From assembly GCA_007570785.1 (NCBI GenBank), contig ML664173.1, positions 14,293,933 through 14,357,932 of the forward strand: a stretch of 64,000 nucleotides of DNA, read 5' to 3'. This document shows, one piece after another, positions 1 through 11,659 of the stretch. This DNA comes from Antilocapra americana (taxonomy: Eukaryota; Chordata; Mammalia; Artiodactyla; Antilocapridae). The position numbers and the translations under genes were made by a program. The notes beneath the pieces are model-generated. The model did not search any database and was not told the DNA's origin. It saw only the letters and a program-made list of their open reading frames with translations. Numbering within the stretch: the stretch's first letter is position 1; each line of letters begins with the position of its first letter.

Positions 1-284
1 CGCCTAACACAGTGGTCAGATTTTCGAAAAGTTGAGCGTAAAGGAGACCATCTTTGAATCAAATACTGTTTTAATGCACCGGGGAAGCTGACCTTTTATA
101 GCAAGCCCACAGCAGATCTTACTAAAGAGTGGTCCCATCTGGGCCTCACCTTGGCCTGGAAATGGAGAACAGGTTTCAGGGTCAACACCCCTGCTCCACA
201 GGTGAGGAAACAGGTGTGTGAGAAAAAACAGACATGGCAAGGACCCCTCAGAGTCAGGAGGGGACGTGGGCACCAGCTCCTAGC

Positions 285-351
285 CCAGAGCAGATTTTTT
301 TTTTTTTAAGTTTCTTTACTTTATTGTGTTAGTTTTGCCAGAGCAGATTTT
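285..351 (-). mobile_element. Very short L1 3'-end insertion with target-site duplication
   Basis: A 14-bp direct repeat (ccagagcagatttt) at 285-298 and 338-351 flanks a T-run followed by sequence resembling the reverse complement of an artiodactyl L1 3' end, similar to that at 22427. Read on the minus strand it is about 40 bp of L1 tail plus poly(A). This is a strongly 5'-truncated insertion. Confidence 0.7.
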
Positions 352-2677
352 GTATTCAGTTTCTTATAAAGAGAATCATCACCCTTTTCCCTGAAGACAC
401 AGATGTTCAAACACTGGGTTAAAGTGAGACAGACCCTCGGACATCACCTAGGTTCCACAGCCGAAGCTTCCAGAGCCAACAGCAGCCTCGAGGAAGAGCC
501 TGAGCCAAAGAAAGCCCCACTTCTGACTTTCCTGGCAGGTGCTAGGCGCCCCCCAAAATCACATGGCAACCTCTCAGGTCATTTTACTTAAGAAAGACTG
601 TAAAAGACAACCAGAGCTGCTAGACAGAAGAGGGAAACCTGTGGGGAGGAGGGGAAGGTAGCCTTCCAGTCTTCATCTCCCCGGCACCCTCCCCCAGAAG
701 ACCCAGGAGCCCAGAGCCTGGCCCAAGGGCCACCATGGAGCCTTGAAGACGGCAGGCCACCTTGGGGATGACTGGAGTCTGCATTTCAGGGTCAGGTCAG
801 AGTCTGAAAGGAGACAGAGGGAGGCAGGGAGTCTGCGCTGACTCTGGGGACCTGGGCTCCCTGCTCATGGTGGGGGCCAAGGTGGAGGGGGTGGGGGTGG
901 CACCCCCAAACAAACGCAGGAGCCAGGGCAGCTGCCAAGAGCTACTGCCTGGCAGAGACCCAGGCTCGGCAATAAGGTACGTTCCTCCTAAGGGGCCAGT
1001 CCCCGTGGAGCTCCTGATCCCAGCATCTTGCCAAGGCTCGGTACCATGGGACGAGCTCAGTGAGCTAAACGGAAGCCTTGGAGCCTTTGTGTCACCTTCC
1101 CTTGCCAACTGTGGGGGCAGAGCAGGGCCGGGGAGGGGAGCATTCTAGGGTCCGTGCCTCCTCCTGGGGCCCTAGCTCTGGAGGGACCTCGGGCCGGGCC
1201 CTGGAAGCTCACCTAACAAATGCACCCTGCTCCCACCAGCAGCCTCAGACACCCACTCTGCATGTGATCTTGGGTCCATGCAGCATCCCATGCCAGCATC
1301 CTGGGGCATACAACATCCATCTCAGTCCTCTTACATGGCCGGGCTACTGTTGCTGATGGACTGTGCCCTTGGCCATCTGCTTCCCGGCCTCTGTGGATCT
1401 CCCTCATCATTCTGCCTTTCTGGGGGCCACCAGGAAGATCCCTGACTCTCTTCCCATTACTGAGTAGTCCCTAAAAACTCAAGGGTTGCCAGGTGGTCCA
1501 GGGATTGAGTGGCCATCCCCACTTTTTCCTTATCTCTCCTTCCTTGGGACTGGCAGCCTCCCCAAGCCCTGACCTGGGCCATGGGGAGGAGACACAGCAG
1601 AGCATGGGGAAGCTCCAGGCCCTAGGCTCTGGGACGCACACCCCTCAAACCAGCCTGAGTCCTTACAGGACTCGATTTTGTCCCCCTTCAAATTCAGGAG
1701 TATATTGACAGCAACCAGCTTCCTTCAGTTCCCAGTTCCTCGGATGCTGTGAAATATGCCAAGAAAGGCTACACACCCGACCCAGGAAAAGCTGCTGGAC
1801 ATTTGGTCCCCAGCTTGAGTCAGGATCCTCACATCAGCTTCCCAGAACATCCTTACAAAATTAAGAGCAAGGAGTCTCTCCAAGGCTGAGAAAGCCTCTG
1901 GTTGGTTCCTAGCAGGAAGCAGGAAGGAAGTCAGGAGACCAGTGCTAAGGCATGCTTCTGAGGACAGTTGTTCAGTTTCCTCATCTGTGAACCCCAAGAT
2001 GGTCGGGAGGAGCAGAAAGAACCTGGTGCAGAAATCAGGGGACCTGGTTCAGCCACTAGCTTGCCATCCCCCCACTACGTAGGGGCGGACCAAAACTGGG
2101 TAGAATCAAATGAACAGACAGTCCAGTGCAGCTTGTCTCTAATCTATGAAGAGAGCGGACTTCTCGGTCGATTTCCCCACTCTTACTCCACGGAGCGCGC
2201 TGGCATGTATGAGTTGAGTGGCCTTCTCCATCTCAAAAGCTTTACATGAAGCAACGAGTAAGACACACAGTTTAAAAGCTGATGAGACATGTTGACACCG
2301 GGGTTGTGGAAGAACTGGGCTGACCCGAGGTGAAGGAGGAGCCCAGATTGGAAGACAGAGGGAGGGATCCTTGATTTCCACATCACAACAGTGTCCAAGT
2401 CATCCTACTGACAAAGCACCTTAAATTGGGGCCCTCTTCTCCAGGGCACCCAGAAGAGGCTGGGAGAAGGGTCTTGGGCTCCTCAAGGCTGGGCTGTAGA
2501 AGTCACTCCCAGAGAGGGCCTGCATTCGAGTCCCCTTCTCTCCTAGCCCCTCAGCATCAGATCATCTGATCATTCCTGCCTCCTCCAGTTTCTGGAAGGA
2601 TCCCAGGGCCCCAAATCATAAGAGCTAGTCTGTAAGAATTGTCACTGGTTCCCCTTCGAAGCGGTGGAAGGAGAGAA

Positions 2678-2679
<2 letters not shown>
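352..2679. other. Intronic sequence, nothing recognised
   Basis: GC-moderate unique-looking sequence. Open frames overlap on both strands and none resembles a known protein or has convincing splice context. No repeat family was recognised by eye. Confidence 0.5.

Positions 2680-2714
<35 letters not shown>
2680..2714. repeat. (CA)n microsatellite
   Basis: Near-perfect CA dinucleotide run of about 17 units. Confidence 0.95.
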
Positions 2715-2715
<1 letters not shown>

Positions 2716-2819
2716 ATCCCATTTCCAAGTACGCTACTCAGTGAGGGTCATCAGCCTGAGCGGGTGGATGGGGAAGGTGGTGGAGAGACCAAGAGCTATG
2801 CTGTCCTAATAACGAGAAG

Positions 2820-2990
2820 CACAGTCACTTTAAATTTTCTACTCGCCACCTTAAAGAAAGTAAAAAGAAGCTGGTAATGTCAATGTCATAATATGTTTTG
2901 TTTAATCCAGTATACCTAGATTATCATCATTTCAACACGTAGTCATTTAAAAAATGATTACTGCCATATTTCACAGGCCTTTTCACCATC
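2820..2990. mobile_element. AT-rich ancient repeat-like block, possibly an L1 3' end
   Basis: The AT-rich composition and wording resemble old mammalian LINE 3' ends, but I cannot place the subfamily. It could be unique AT-rich sequence. Confidence 0.3.
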
Positions 2991-3635
2991 CTAAGGCTGG
3001 TGTGTGTTTTACACTTAGAAGGTATGGCTCATGCTGCCCTGTTGGATGGCACAGCGCTAGAAGAGAAACGGAGGCACAGGACAGAGAAAGGCAAGGGGGA
3101 GGGCAGGGGGCAGGGGAGGAGGAACACACTCGCCAGGTGAAGGCCACGTCCGGGGCACCGGCCGAAGCAAAGGCCGACCCTGGCAGGTTAACAGCACGGG
3201 GCTTGCCATCCTCGGTCTTAAAGTCTCTGCGCCCCACACTCCATGGGCCACTGAGCATCTCAAGCTTTCCTTCCCAGGGAGGACAGAGAGCGTGCTTGTT
3301 CCCGAGGAGAGCCTATCCCAGAAGCACCAAGCCAGCTTTCTAAGGGCCAAGTGAGGCTGTGATTCCCCAAGGACCCTTGGCGGAGAATTTCCAACCCCCT
3401 GTCTCCCAAACCCCTTCCCGGGGGCGTGGAGAGCTCTGCAGAGGCTGGGGGCTGCACACCTGCCTGCAGAGGGATATGAGATGGCAACCCCGGGAACGGG
3501 GCCCTCACCGGGGCTGCAGAGAGAGACCTGTGTCTGGGCACTGCCCAGGAAGCTGGTCCAGAGCTTGCTGGCACCCAGGGGATCTGAGCCTCCCCAGGGG
3601 AAGGCGAGCTCGCCCAGGACCTGGGCCTCGGTTCA

Positions 3636-3908
<273 letters not shown>

Positions 3909-4099
3909 TCAAAGCATGAAGCGCTCCGAGGCCCTTTTCAGGGTGTTTCCAACTCTCTTAAACACAGAGACCCCAGGGCCAGAGGTCCAGCCACAGCTTT
4001 GAAGAACGGTCACCCAGTTTCAAACAAGCTCGGCACAAGCTATGAGGTTTATTTTTTTAATTAAAAGAAATTGTTTTTTACATGCTTGTAGTACTCTAT

Positions 4100-4405
4100 T
4101 TATTTATTTATGGCTGCGCTGGGTCTCCACTGCTGCGTGGGTTTTCTCCAGTTGAGGCCAGCAGGGGCTACTCCCTAGTTGCGGGGAAGCTTCTCTTGGC
4201 CGTAGGCGTGTGAAATGGCTTTCTCTTGTTGCAGAGCACAGGCTCTAGGCACGTGGGCCTCAGCTGTTGTGCACAAAGGCTCAGTACTTGTGGCTCGCGG
4301 ACCCAGGTGCTCCGCAGCACGTGGAATCCTCCCAGACCACGGCTTGACTCCGTGTCCCCTGCACCGCCAGATGGACTGCCATCCACTGTGTCACCAGGGA
4401 AGCCC
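4100..4405 (-). mobile_element. CHR-2-type SINE (cetartiodactyl)
   Basis: It runs from a tttatttatttatggctgcg start to a caccagggaagccc end, which is a full-length CHR-2 SINE in reverse orientation. The A-rich tail corresponds to the T-rich left end. Confidence 0.8.
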
Positions 4406-4617
4406 TGGTCACCCAGAGTCTTGAAGCCACCACTGACCTGGGACCTCACTGAGCTGACATTTTATCCAAGGCAGAGAAATTTAATCCCCCTGCTGACCAG
4501 TCCTCTGCCCTCCAGCCTGGGCCCCAACTCATGGGAAAAGCCTCTTGGCAGCTCTGAGCCCACGGGGGCCAGGGGCTCCCACATCCCACAGCCGAGGCCC
4601 AGGCCACCTAGCTTAGC

Positions 4618-4745
4618 TGACCTTGAGAAAAGTCACTTTTCTCTCACAGAGTCACAGTTTCCTCATCTGTAAAACAGTGTAATAACTGCTAAATGAAGGC
4701 TCAAGCAAGACCGTGGATATAAAACTGCTTTAAAAATTGTAAAGT
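4618..4745 (+). mobile_element. MIR fragment
   Basis: Carries the MIR core signature (gaccttgag...gtttcctcatctgtaaaa). The first 9 bases, TGACCTTGA, also match an ERR response element on the minus strand. Confidence 0.65.
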
Positions 4746-5112
4746 GCGATTCAATGGAAGCTGGTGAATTTATAAGCACAGTTCCTTGCTGCAGAGGGAA
4801 TTTGTGATTAATTTTCCATGCCACCCCTTAAATGGGTGATAGTGATGAGTTCCGTGAACCTGGCCCCGTGCCTCGGAGGCTGTGAGCCCCAAAAAGACAA
4901 GAGGTGTGCTGTTCACCACCATCGCGATGGTCTGAAATCAGCTCCTGCCACACAGAAGGCAGGCAAGACACACCTGCGGAGAGAACGACCCACCAAATGC
5001 TCCCAGCAGTTCATGAAGTGGGTGCTCACACCATCCCCAGTTTACAGATGAGAAACTGGAGGTTTCCAGAGTGGTTCTGAGCCTAGTAACTGTGTCAGTC
5101 TTGCTCAAGATG

Positions 5113-5292
5113 GAAGTGTCTGAGTCTTTTGCGACCCCATGGACTGTAACCTGCCAGGCTCCTCTGACCATGGAATTCTCCAGGCAAGAATACTGGAGTG
5201 GGTTGTCATTCCCTTCGCCAGGGGATCTTCCCAACCCACGGGTCGAACCCCGGTCTCCCACATTACAAGCAGACTCTTTACCGTCTGAGCTG
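5113..5292 (-). mobile_element. Bov-tA SINE
   Basis: Reverse-oriented tRNA-Glu-derived SINE with the usual landmarks: gcgaccccatggactgt, tactggagtgggttg and ctctttaccgtctgagc. The extreme tRNA head (gccaccagggaagcc) is missing. Confidence 0.85.
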
Positions 5293-5460
5293 ATGATCTG
5301 ATCTTCAAATGCTCCAGGAAGGCCACTGTTTCTCTTCGGGCCTTGTCCTGGGAGGGCTGACAGGATGATTGGGAGAGGCTGCAGCTGCCTTCCTTCTTAT
5401 TTTTTTTTCTTAAATTTGTTGTTGTTGTTCATCATGAGTTTTTTTGCATCATTTCTTACT

Positions 5461-5578
5461 TTTATTTTTTGGCCGCTTCCCGCAGATGCAGGATCTTAGT
5501 TCCCCACCCAGGGATCCAACTCATGCACCCTGGACTGGAAGCATGGAGTCTTAACCCTTGCGCCAACAGGGCAGTCCC
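5461..5578 (-). mobile_element. CHR-1-type SINE
   Basis: Reverse-oriented CHR-1: ttttttggccgc at the tail side and gagtcttaaccc...cagggcagtcc at the head side. A T-rich/GTT tract lies just left of it. Confidence 0.7.
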
Positions 5579-5959
5579 TGGAGCTGCCTTTCTACTGCTG
5601 GGGTGCAGCCTCTGACCTGAGTACCCTCTCCCGTCCACCTTCGTCTCACAAATGTGCCTGTGCAGCCCTAACAAGCCTTGAGGCCAAAGGAAAGGCAATG
5701 GGGTTGGGGGAGGGCAGGCGGGGGGAGGGAGCGGAACTGTCAGAGGAGCAGGGGGGCAGGCAGAACAGGACGGGGACAGCGAGGACCCAGTGCTGTTTTG
5801 TGTTTATTTTGCCTCCTCAGCACCAGTCCCCCTTCCCAGTCGGTGCAGTCTGCTTGAGTCTGTGGTTTTCAGAGAACAGACTTTTTTTCACTAGTACAAA
5901 CCGTCCGTCCCCACCCCCGTCCAGGTGCCACCTCCTCAGGGAGCCGGGATAAGTGATCA

Positions 5960-5995
5960 CGCCAGCTTCCTGGATTTCGCCAGCTTCCTGGATTT
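5960..5995. repeat. 18-bp perfect tandem duplication
   Basis: The unit cgccagcttcctggattt occurs twice without interruption (5960-5977 and 5978-5995). Confidence 0.95.
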
Positions 5996-6139
5996 CCTTC
6001 CGGAACCCAGCTCGCCCAGCAAGGATGCTGCCTGGCACAGAGCAGCCTCCGAAAGGCCACACCCAGCCCAGGAGGGCTCAAAAGGGCAACGCCCAGGCCT
6101 GCCTGTCCTCGGAATCCCCCCCACATAACCCCCCCCATT

Positions 6140-6320
6140 TTAGCAGTAGTCATAGCCACCTTTATTGTGCACCTACTATGTGCTCCCTCCATCCTCACAG
6201 CCACCCTCTGGGACCCACCCGTGCCCCATTTCACAGATCAAGAAACTGAGGCCTGGGGAGCTGAAGTGAGTTACCGGAGGCCACACAAAGCCCCTGGGCC
6301 ACCCCTGCACCCCACAAGGA
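6140..6320 (-). mobile_element. MIR fragment
   Basis: Reverse-strand MIR wording: ttattgtgcacctactatgtgc, ccccatttcacagatcaagaaactgaggc, then ggccacac. Confidence 0.7.
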
Positions 6321-6515
6321 GCTTGAGGACCTCAGATAGGCCCCTGCTCCAACCCAGTAACTGAGGTGGTCTAAAGGTAGGGGGACTGTCCTCCCCATGA
6401 GTTCCACGTGCCATCCACTGTGACACATTGCATTTGGAAACCACCTACTATTGGATTTTCTGAGAACAAGCACGAACCATTTCCACCACCAAAAAATGCT
6501 TTGAGTAATGACATT

Positions 6516-6725
6516 GAATGAGTGAAACTTGCTCCGCCGTGTCCAACTCTTAGCAACCCTCTGGACTATAACCCACCAGGTTCCTCCGTCCATGGGATTC
6601 TTCAGACAAGAAAACTAGAGTGGGTTGCCATTTCCTTCTCCAGGGGATCTTCTCGACCCAGAGATTAAACCCGGGTCTCCTGCATTGTAGGCAGATTCAT
6701 TATCATCTGAGCCACCAGGGAAGCC
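6516..6725 (-). mobile_element. Bov-tA SINE with target-site duplication
   Basis: Near full-length reverse Bov-tA ending in gagccaccagggaagcc. A 12-bp target-site duplication, agtaatgacatt, sits at 6504-6515 and 6734-6745. Confidence 0.9.
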
Positions 6726-6865
6726 TCCCCCCAAGTAATGACATTATTGAGCCCCAATTACAAGCTGCCTGATATACAGAGTACTCACCACAGCTCAGTG
6801 AGTAAGAAAACTGAGGCTCACGGATGTCCATTTGCCTGGAGCACCTTACAGATCCCTCTCATTCT

Positions 6866-6987
6866 TTTTTTAATTTTTGGCTCCAATACACAGCATGCAG
6901 GATCCTAGTTCCCTAACCAGGGATTGAAACTGCACCCCCTGCATTGGAAGCATGAAGTCTTAACCACTGGACCACCAGGGAAATCCC
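6866..6987 (-). mobile_element. CHR-1-type SINE
   Basis: Reverse CHR-1: tttttaatttttggct on the tail side, then aagcatgaagtcttaaccactggaccaccaggg at the head. The flanks tccctctcattctt and tccctctctttttcattctt look like a degraded duplication. Confidence 0.75.
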
Positions 6988-7197
6988 TCTCTTTTTCATT
7001 CTTAAGACAAGCCAGCACCATCTTTCTGTATGGAGGGAGTCCAGAGGTCATCCTCTGTGGAGGATGGGAGGTAAAGAGAAGAAAGATTCTGTGTGCCCCT
7101 CCCTTCTATGACCTGACGCTAACCAACTCATAGGTAACTTGTGTAATTTCAGGGGAAATAACTTCAATATTCACATAAGCATAATAAACTTAGAAAT

Positions 7198-7300
7198 AAG
7201 GAAGGGATAAATTAGGAGCTTGGGATGAACAGATACAAACTGTTTTATATTAAACAGATAACAAGGACCTGCATATAGCCCAAAGGACTATATTTGTCCT
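7198..7300 (+). mobile_element. L1 3'-region fragment (artiodactyl type)
   Basis: Wording gggataaattaggagcttggg...aacagatacaaac...aacaaggacctgcatatagc matches the common artiodactyl L1 3'-end sequence, diverged. Confidence 0.6.
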
Positions 7301-7509
7301 GGCTTAGAAGACTCTGCAGAATTTCTCCCTGGCCTCCACCCCACTCCCCCACCTCATCTCCAGCCTCACCTTCCCCATTGCTCTATGTAACTATCAGTTC
7401 CAGGAATTCAGGGACCTCCTAGGCCCCCAGGCCTTTGAGCCTTAGAACAAGCCCACCCTGCTCCCTCCACCTCCTCACCTCACCTGCCCGCACCTCCAGG
7501 TGCCCCTTC

Positions 7510-7600
7510 CACTGTCTGTCTCCTCCTCCCAGACCACTCCTCCCCACAGTCAGTGCCTGGCACACAGTAGGTGCTCAACACACACTTAGACCTGACACTG
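7510..7600 (+). mobile_element. L2 3'-end fragment
   Basis: cagtgcctggcacacagtaggtgctcaacac is the L2/MIR-class 3' terminal wording. L2 is preferred because of the upstream C-rich context. Confidence 0.5.
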
Positions 7601-7999
7601 ACGAGGGTTTGTTATGAAGTGGCTGCTGTTCTGCTTTTCATATGTCAAACCTTTCCCTTTCCCAACAACGCTGGAGGTGAACATCTTCCTCTCCTAATAA
7701 TGAGAAGGTTGAGGCTCTGGTTCTGCTCTGCTCCAATGGGCTGTGTGCTCACGGGGCCTGGGGCATGGGGACTCGGGCCACCTTGCGATGTCATTTCCAG
7801 GCAGCCAAGTGTTTGTGTTCACTGGCCCCTCCTTGGCCAGCCCTGTCAATCCCTTGAAGGACAGATCTTGGGTTTCTCAGGGTTGTCACTCTAGCCCGCT
7901 CTAGCCTGGGGTCAATGTGTGTCTGTTGATTTCGTACCAGTGTTCTCCCTGGACAAGAGACTAAGCATTAACAACAAGAACCCAGAGATGTTCTTCACC

Positions 8000-8046
8000 C
8001 TGTGTGTATGTGTGTGTGTGTGTAAGAGAGAAAGAGAGAGAGAGAA
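8000..8046. repeat. (TG)n-(GA)n compound microsatellite
   Basis: A TG run switches to AG repeats at about 8024. Confidence 0.9.
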
Positions 8047-8236
8047 ATCTAATTTTATTTATTTATTTTTGTTCCCTTCAATTTGTTTTATGGCCCCAGC
8101 GGCTGGCTGCCAGCAAACCCAGGCTGGTGGCCTTGCCTTGCAATTTCTGTAAGTGCCTTCTCGATAAAGTGATGAGATTAATTCATCAGAATTCCTGTGG
8201 TCTCTGGAGGGCAGTCTAGGAGAGCACAGGAGTAGG

Positions 8237-8241
<5 letters not shown>

Positions 8242-8276
<35 letters not shown>
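8242..8276. repeat. (CA)n microsatellite
   Basis: About 17 uninterrupted CA units. Confidence 0.95.
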
Positions 8277-8277
<1 letters not shown>

Positions 8278-8399
8278 ATCATGGCTGAGCGGTGGCAGGG
8301 TTGGGGGTGGGTTCTCCCAGGACAGGGACACAGCCAGCATCTAGCATAAATTTAGCATTCTAACTTGGGAGTGTGCCCAGCATAGGCGTATGCAGACTC

Positions 8400-8560
8400 T
8401 ACCTCAGGCAAAATCACTCGCCTTCTCTGGGCCCCAGTTTTCTCATCTGTCAAGTGGGTACAGTACGTTCCCATCTCCTAAAGTCCTATGGATTCAGTGA
8501 CAGAAAGCACATCAAGGGCGTGCTAAAAAGCACGCACTGGGTAGCAAGCAGTCAAGGTGA
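8400..8560 (+). mobile_element. MIR fragment
   Basis: aaatcactcgccttctctgggccccagttttctcatctgtc followed by diverged downstream sequence is the MIR core in sense orientation. Confidence 0.65.
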
Positions 8561-9498
8561 ACATGCTCATTTTTACATCCATCCAGAGCTGTCAGGGTAC
8601 ATGTAGACAGAGGACTCCAGGGTGACTCCTTTCTAGGTGTCAGACCTGAGGCCAGCCACCTGATTTGACATCTAGGAACATTAGGACCGGGTCTCCCATG
8701 GATAGACCTCAGAGCTGATGTTGTGTGTGCCTGTGGGAGGGAGCCAGGAATGACTTGGATTTTCAGTGAGACCTCGAGGTAAAGGGGGAACCTCCACCAT
8801 CAACTCTCTTTGTGCTCCAGGAGACGGAAAAGCCCAGGGGCAACCCCATCAGCTGTCCTTAAACAGTTGCAGAAAAGTGGGTAAGTCCTCGCCTGGGGCT
8901 CAGAGATGGGGGCTGCAGGGCTTAGATAAACAGTTCTTGAGGAATTTATGGGCTCAGAGTCTGCTGGCTAACATCAGAGCCTGAATGGCCTCCGTCTTCA
9001 GCTCTGGAGTGACGGGGCTGGGCTGGTCCCACTTGGTCCCACTCCCTTATTTATATGACTCCTGAGGGACAGAGATTATCCCTGCCATCATCCCTGCATG
9101 GTCTTCAGCTCTCCACCCTTCCCTCCTCCTTACCCTCCAGCTGATGATCTGATTCGTGCCGCTGGCTTCAGCTGACGCAATTGGCAAGGACAAGGCAGCA
9201 TCAGACTCTTACATCTACCTGCCTGTCGGATCCCTCCACCTGGAATTCCCTTGGATTTCTCATACTTCCTCCAGCTGAACCCATCCTCACCCAGACTTTG
9301 CTCGTACTCTGTCCCTTGTCTCAGCAAAGCCACCACTAAGCCACCTGCCACCTTGGTCAGAAACTGAGGGGACATCATCGATGCATCCCTCTCTGTTATT
9401 TCTAAGGTCTTTTTCATCCTACTTGCCTGATATTTCCTGCCTCCTTCCCCTTCTGCTGCAGCTCATTTCCACCGTCATCTCTTGCCTCACCTTTAATG
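8561..9498. other. Intronic sequence, nothing recognised
   Basis: No exon, RNA gene or clear repeat seen. Short open frames are on both strands and lack family resemblance. Confidence 0.5.
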
Positions 9499-9508
9499 CA
9501 CTTGCCTC

Positions 9509-9626
9509 CTTTTTCTGGTTGTGCCATTTGGCATATGGGCTCTAAGTTCCCGACCAAGAACTGCACCTGTGCCCCCTGCCATGGATCTGCTGAGTCTTAA
9601 CCATTGGACTGCTAGGGAAGTCCCTT
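9509..9626 (-). mobile_element. CHR-1-type SINE with target-site duplication
   Basis: Reverse CHR-1 (ggttgtgccatttggcatatgg ... gagtcttaaccattggactgctagggaagtccc). The direct repeat cacttgcctc lies at 9499-9508 and 9627-9636. Confidence 0.75.
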
Positions 9627-9668
9627 CACTTGCCTCTTTCTGTTTCCATTGTCCTTTCCAGTCTATGT

Positions 9669-9790
9669 TTGAAGAAGGAAATGGTAACCCACTCCAGTAT
9701 TCTTGCTGGAGAATTCCACGGACAGAGGAGCCTGGTGGGCTACAGTCCATGGGGTTGCAAAGAGTCAGACATGACTGAACAACTGTCACT
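9669..9790 (+). mobile_element. Bov-tA SINE, 5'-truncated
   Basis: Starts inside the element at gaaggaaatggtaacccactcc and runs to the tail gagtcagacatgactgaac. The tRNA-derived head is absent. Confidence 0.85.
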
Positions 9791-10662
9791 CACTCACTTC
9801 CAGTCTCTCTACCCCCACACTGACCCTGGAGAGATGGTATTAACTTCTCTGTGCAAAATGCCTCACCAGACTCATCACACACACTGAGCACTTAAGTCTG
9901 CAGGCCTTTCCAAGAGCCCACTAAAGGGCAATAGGGGAGGGAGAACTGTCACCAAAGAATGAAGGAAGTTGAAACCAAAGAAGCCAGAGGGGATTCCAGA
10001 TAAGAAACAAGCCCTTTGTACTGCAGGACCTCAAAAGCCTCAGGTGTTGAAGACACAGCAGAAGATGGAGGGAGGTATGGGATTGAAAATGGGAATTTGC
10101 TGGAAGTCTGTATTTAAGGAGTGTCACTCCATGTGGCCATCAAGAATCTCCCCACAGCCTGCACAAGAGAAGCCAACTTAATCTCTGGAGAGTATAAGCA
10201 AGTGAACTGGGACTTGGGGACACCAGGCTCAGCTGAGGGCAGAGGGGAGCTGCAGCTGAAAAGAGGATGACTGAATATTACATACCAAACAGTGGGCCCA
10301 CTCAGCCTCACTCCCCAAGCCCACTTCCAAAATCCTAGCGGCCAGATGGACACTCCGCGCACCACTCCCATCCTCCACCTCCTACTCTCCAACCTGAAGA
10401 TGGGAATACATAGTGATATTCTCTGGAAGAACAAACAGCATCAGAGGAAAGACCCGCAGATAAAAATAAGCCAAAGGAGAACTCCTTCTATATATTTTTA
10501 TCCCTCTTGGCCAAGGAGTATCGCTACATTTTGGGAAAGCCTTCACTATAAAAATTAACCAGAATAAGCAGGAGGAAAAGTACGTGGAAAGAAACCAGGA
10601 CAAAGCAAAGAGTATTAAAACCTCTACAAGCAATCGTCAGTATACTATTGACTTGAGAAGGT
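9791..10662. other. Intronic sequence, unassigned
   Basis: From about 9900 the sequence becomes A-rich and looks like old transposon debris, but no family could be named. No exon seen. Confidence 0.4.
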
Positions 10663-10973
10663 AAAAATACTGTACTCAGGGATTCCCTGGAGAAGGAAAT
10701 GGCAACCCACTCCAGTATTCTTGCCTGGAGAATCCCAGTGACAGAGGAGCCTGATGGGCTGCTGTCCATAGCGTCACACAGAGTTGGACACGACTGAAGC
10801 CTGAGCACTCCAGAGCCTGTGCTTGGCAACAAGAGAAGCCACTGCCTTGAGAAGCCCAAGCACCGTAACTTAAGCATAGACCCTGTTCGCCAAAACTAGA
10901 GGAAAGCCCACACAGCAACAAAGACTCAGTACAGCCAAAAATAAATTGATTAATTTAAAAAATACTGTACTCA
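10663..10973 (+). mobile_element. Chimeric CHR/Bov-tA/CHR-2 SINE with one target-site duplication
   Basis: A 16-bp direct repeat, aaaaatactgtactca, at 10663-10678 and 10958-10973 brackets a composite. It consists of a few bases of a CHR head (gggattccctgg), a Bov-tA body without its tRNA head (about 10687-10799), and a CHR-2 3' portion (about 10803-10957, ending agccaaaaataaattgatt). The join from CHR head to Bov-tA body falls on the shared bases ccctgg. Confidence 0.75.
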
Positions 10974-11463
10974 TGAAACAAGAAAAGCATGCAATAAAAA
11001 GAAAATATAAAACGGAGGTCATAGAAATTAAAAATACAAAAAATTTTGGACAGTAGGCTAGAAAAGATGTAAGAATTAGAAGATTGATCCTAGGAGCTCA
11101 ATATCCAACTCTTGGGAGATTTTGAAAGAGCAGATAGTGGAGAGGAAGTTGTTACCAAGGGAGAAAGGGAGGGAGAGAAGGAGGGGAGGGATGAAAATGT
11201 TTAAGACCTAAAGAATGTGTGTTTCTAGATCAAAAGGCCTGCTGAGAGTCCAAGAATGAGTGAAGAAAGAATTTGAGAAAAGTATAGAGGTGAAGAACAA
11301 ATTAGTGACTGCAAGGTCAGGGAGGGGAGAAAAGGGAAGGTGGTGTGCCTGTGAAAAAAAAAAGGGTAGTGCCAGGAACCCTGTGCAATGGAGTTCTTGT
11401 ATCTTGACTGCATTGGTGGTCATAGGAATCTGCAGTGATACACACATAGAACACATATGCGTG
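10974..11463. other. AT-rich intronic sequence with a short purine tract
   Basis: A-rich, unassigned; a (GGGA)n-like purine tract lies at about 11159-11191. No gene seen. Confidence 0.5.
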
Positions 11464-11490
11464 CGCACACACACACACACACACACACAC
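11464..11490. repeat. (CA)n microsatellite
   Basis: About 13 CA units after gtgcg. Confidence 0.9.
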
Positions 11491-11582
11491 TAGTGAGTAC
11501 GACTAGTAAAATGTGAATATGGTTGATGTTTATCAATGCCAATTTCTTGCTTGTGTGGTCTTCCTGTTAAATATATATAGCT

Positions 11583-11656
11583 ATGTTACATAACCCATAT
11601 AGGTTATGTCATACAGCTACAAACAGTTATGTATGGTACATACAGTTATGTAACAT
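11583..11656. repeat. Nested AT-rich inverted repeat
   Basis: atgttacataac at 11583-11594 is perfectly complementary to gttatgtaacat at 11645-11656. A second inner pair, acataacc/ggttatgt, lies around 11588-11609. Together they could form alternative hairpins. Confidence 0.8.
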
Positions 11657-11659
11657 GCT

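Noticed and set aside
2680..2714. CA and TA runs as CRISPR-like or satellite arrays
   Set aside because: Simple dinucleotide microsatellites without spacers or a longer unit.
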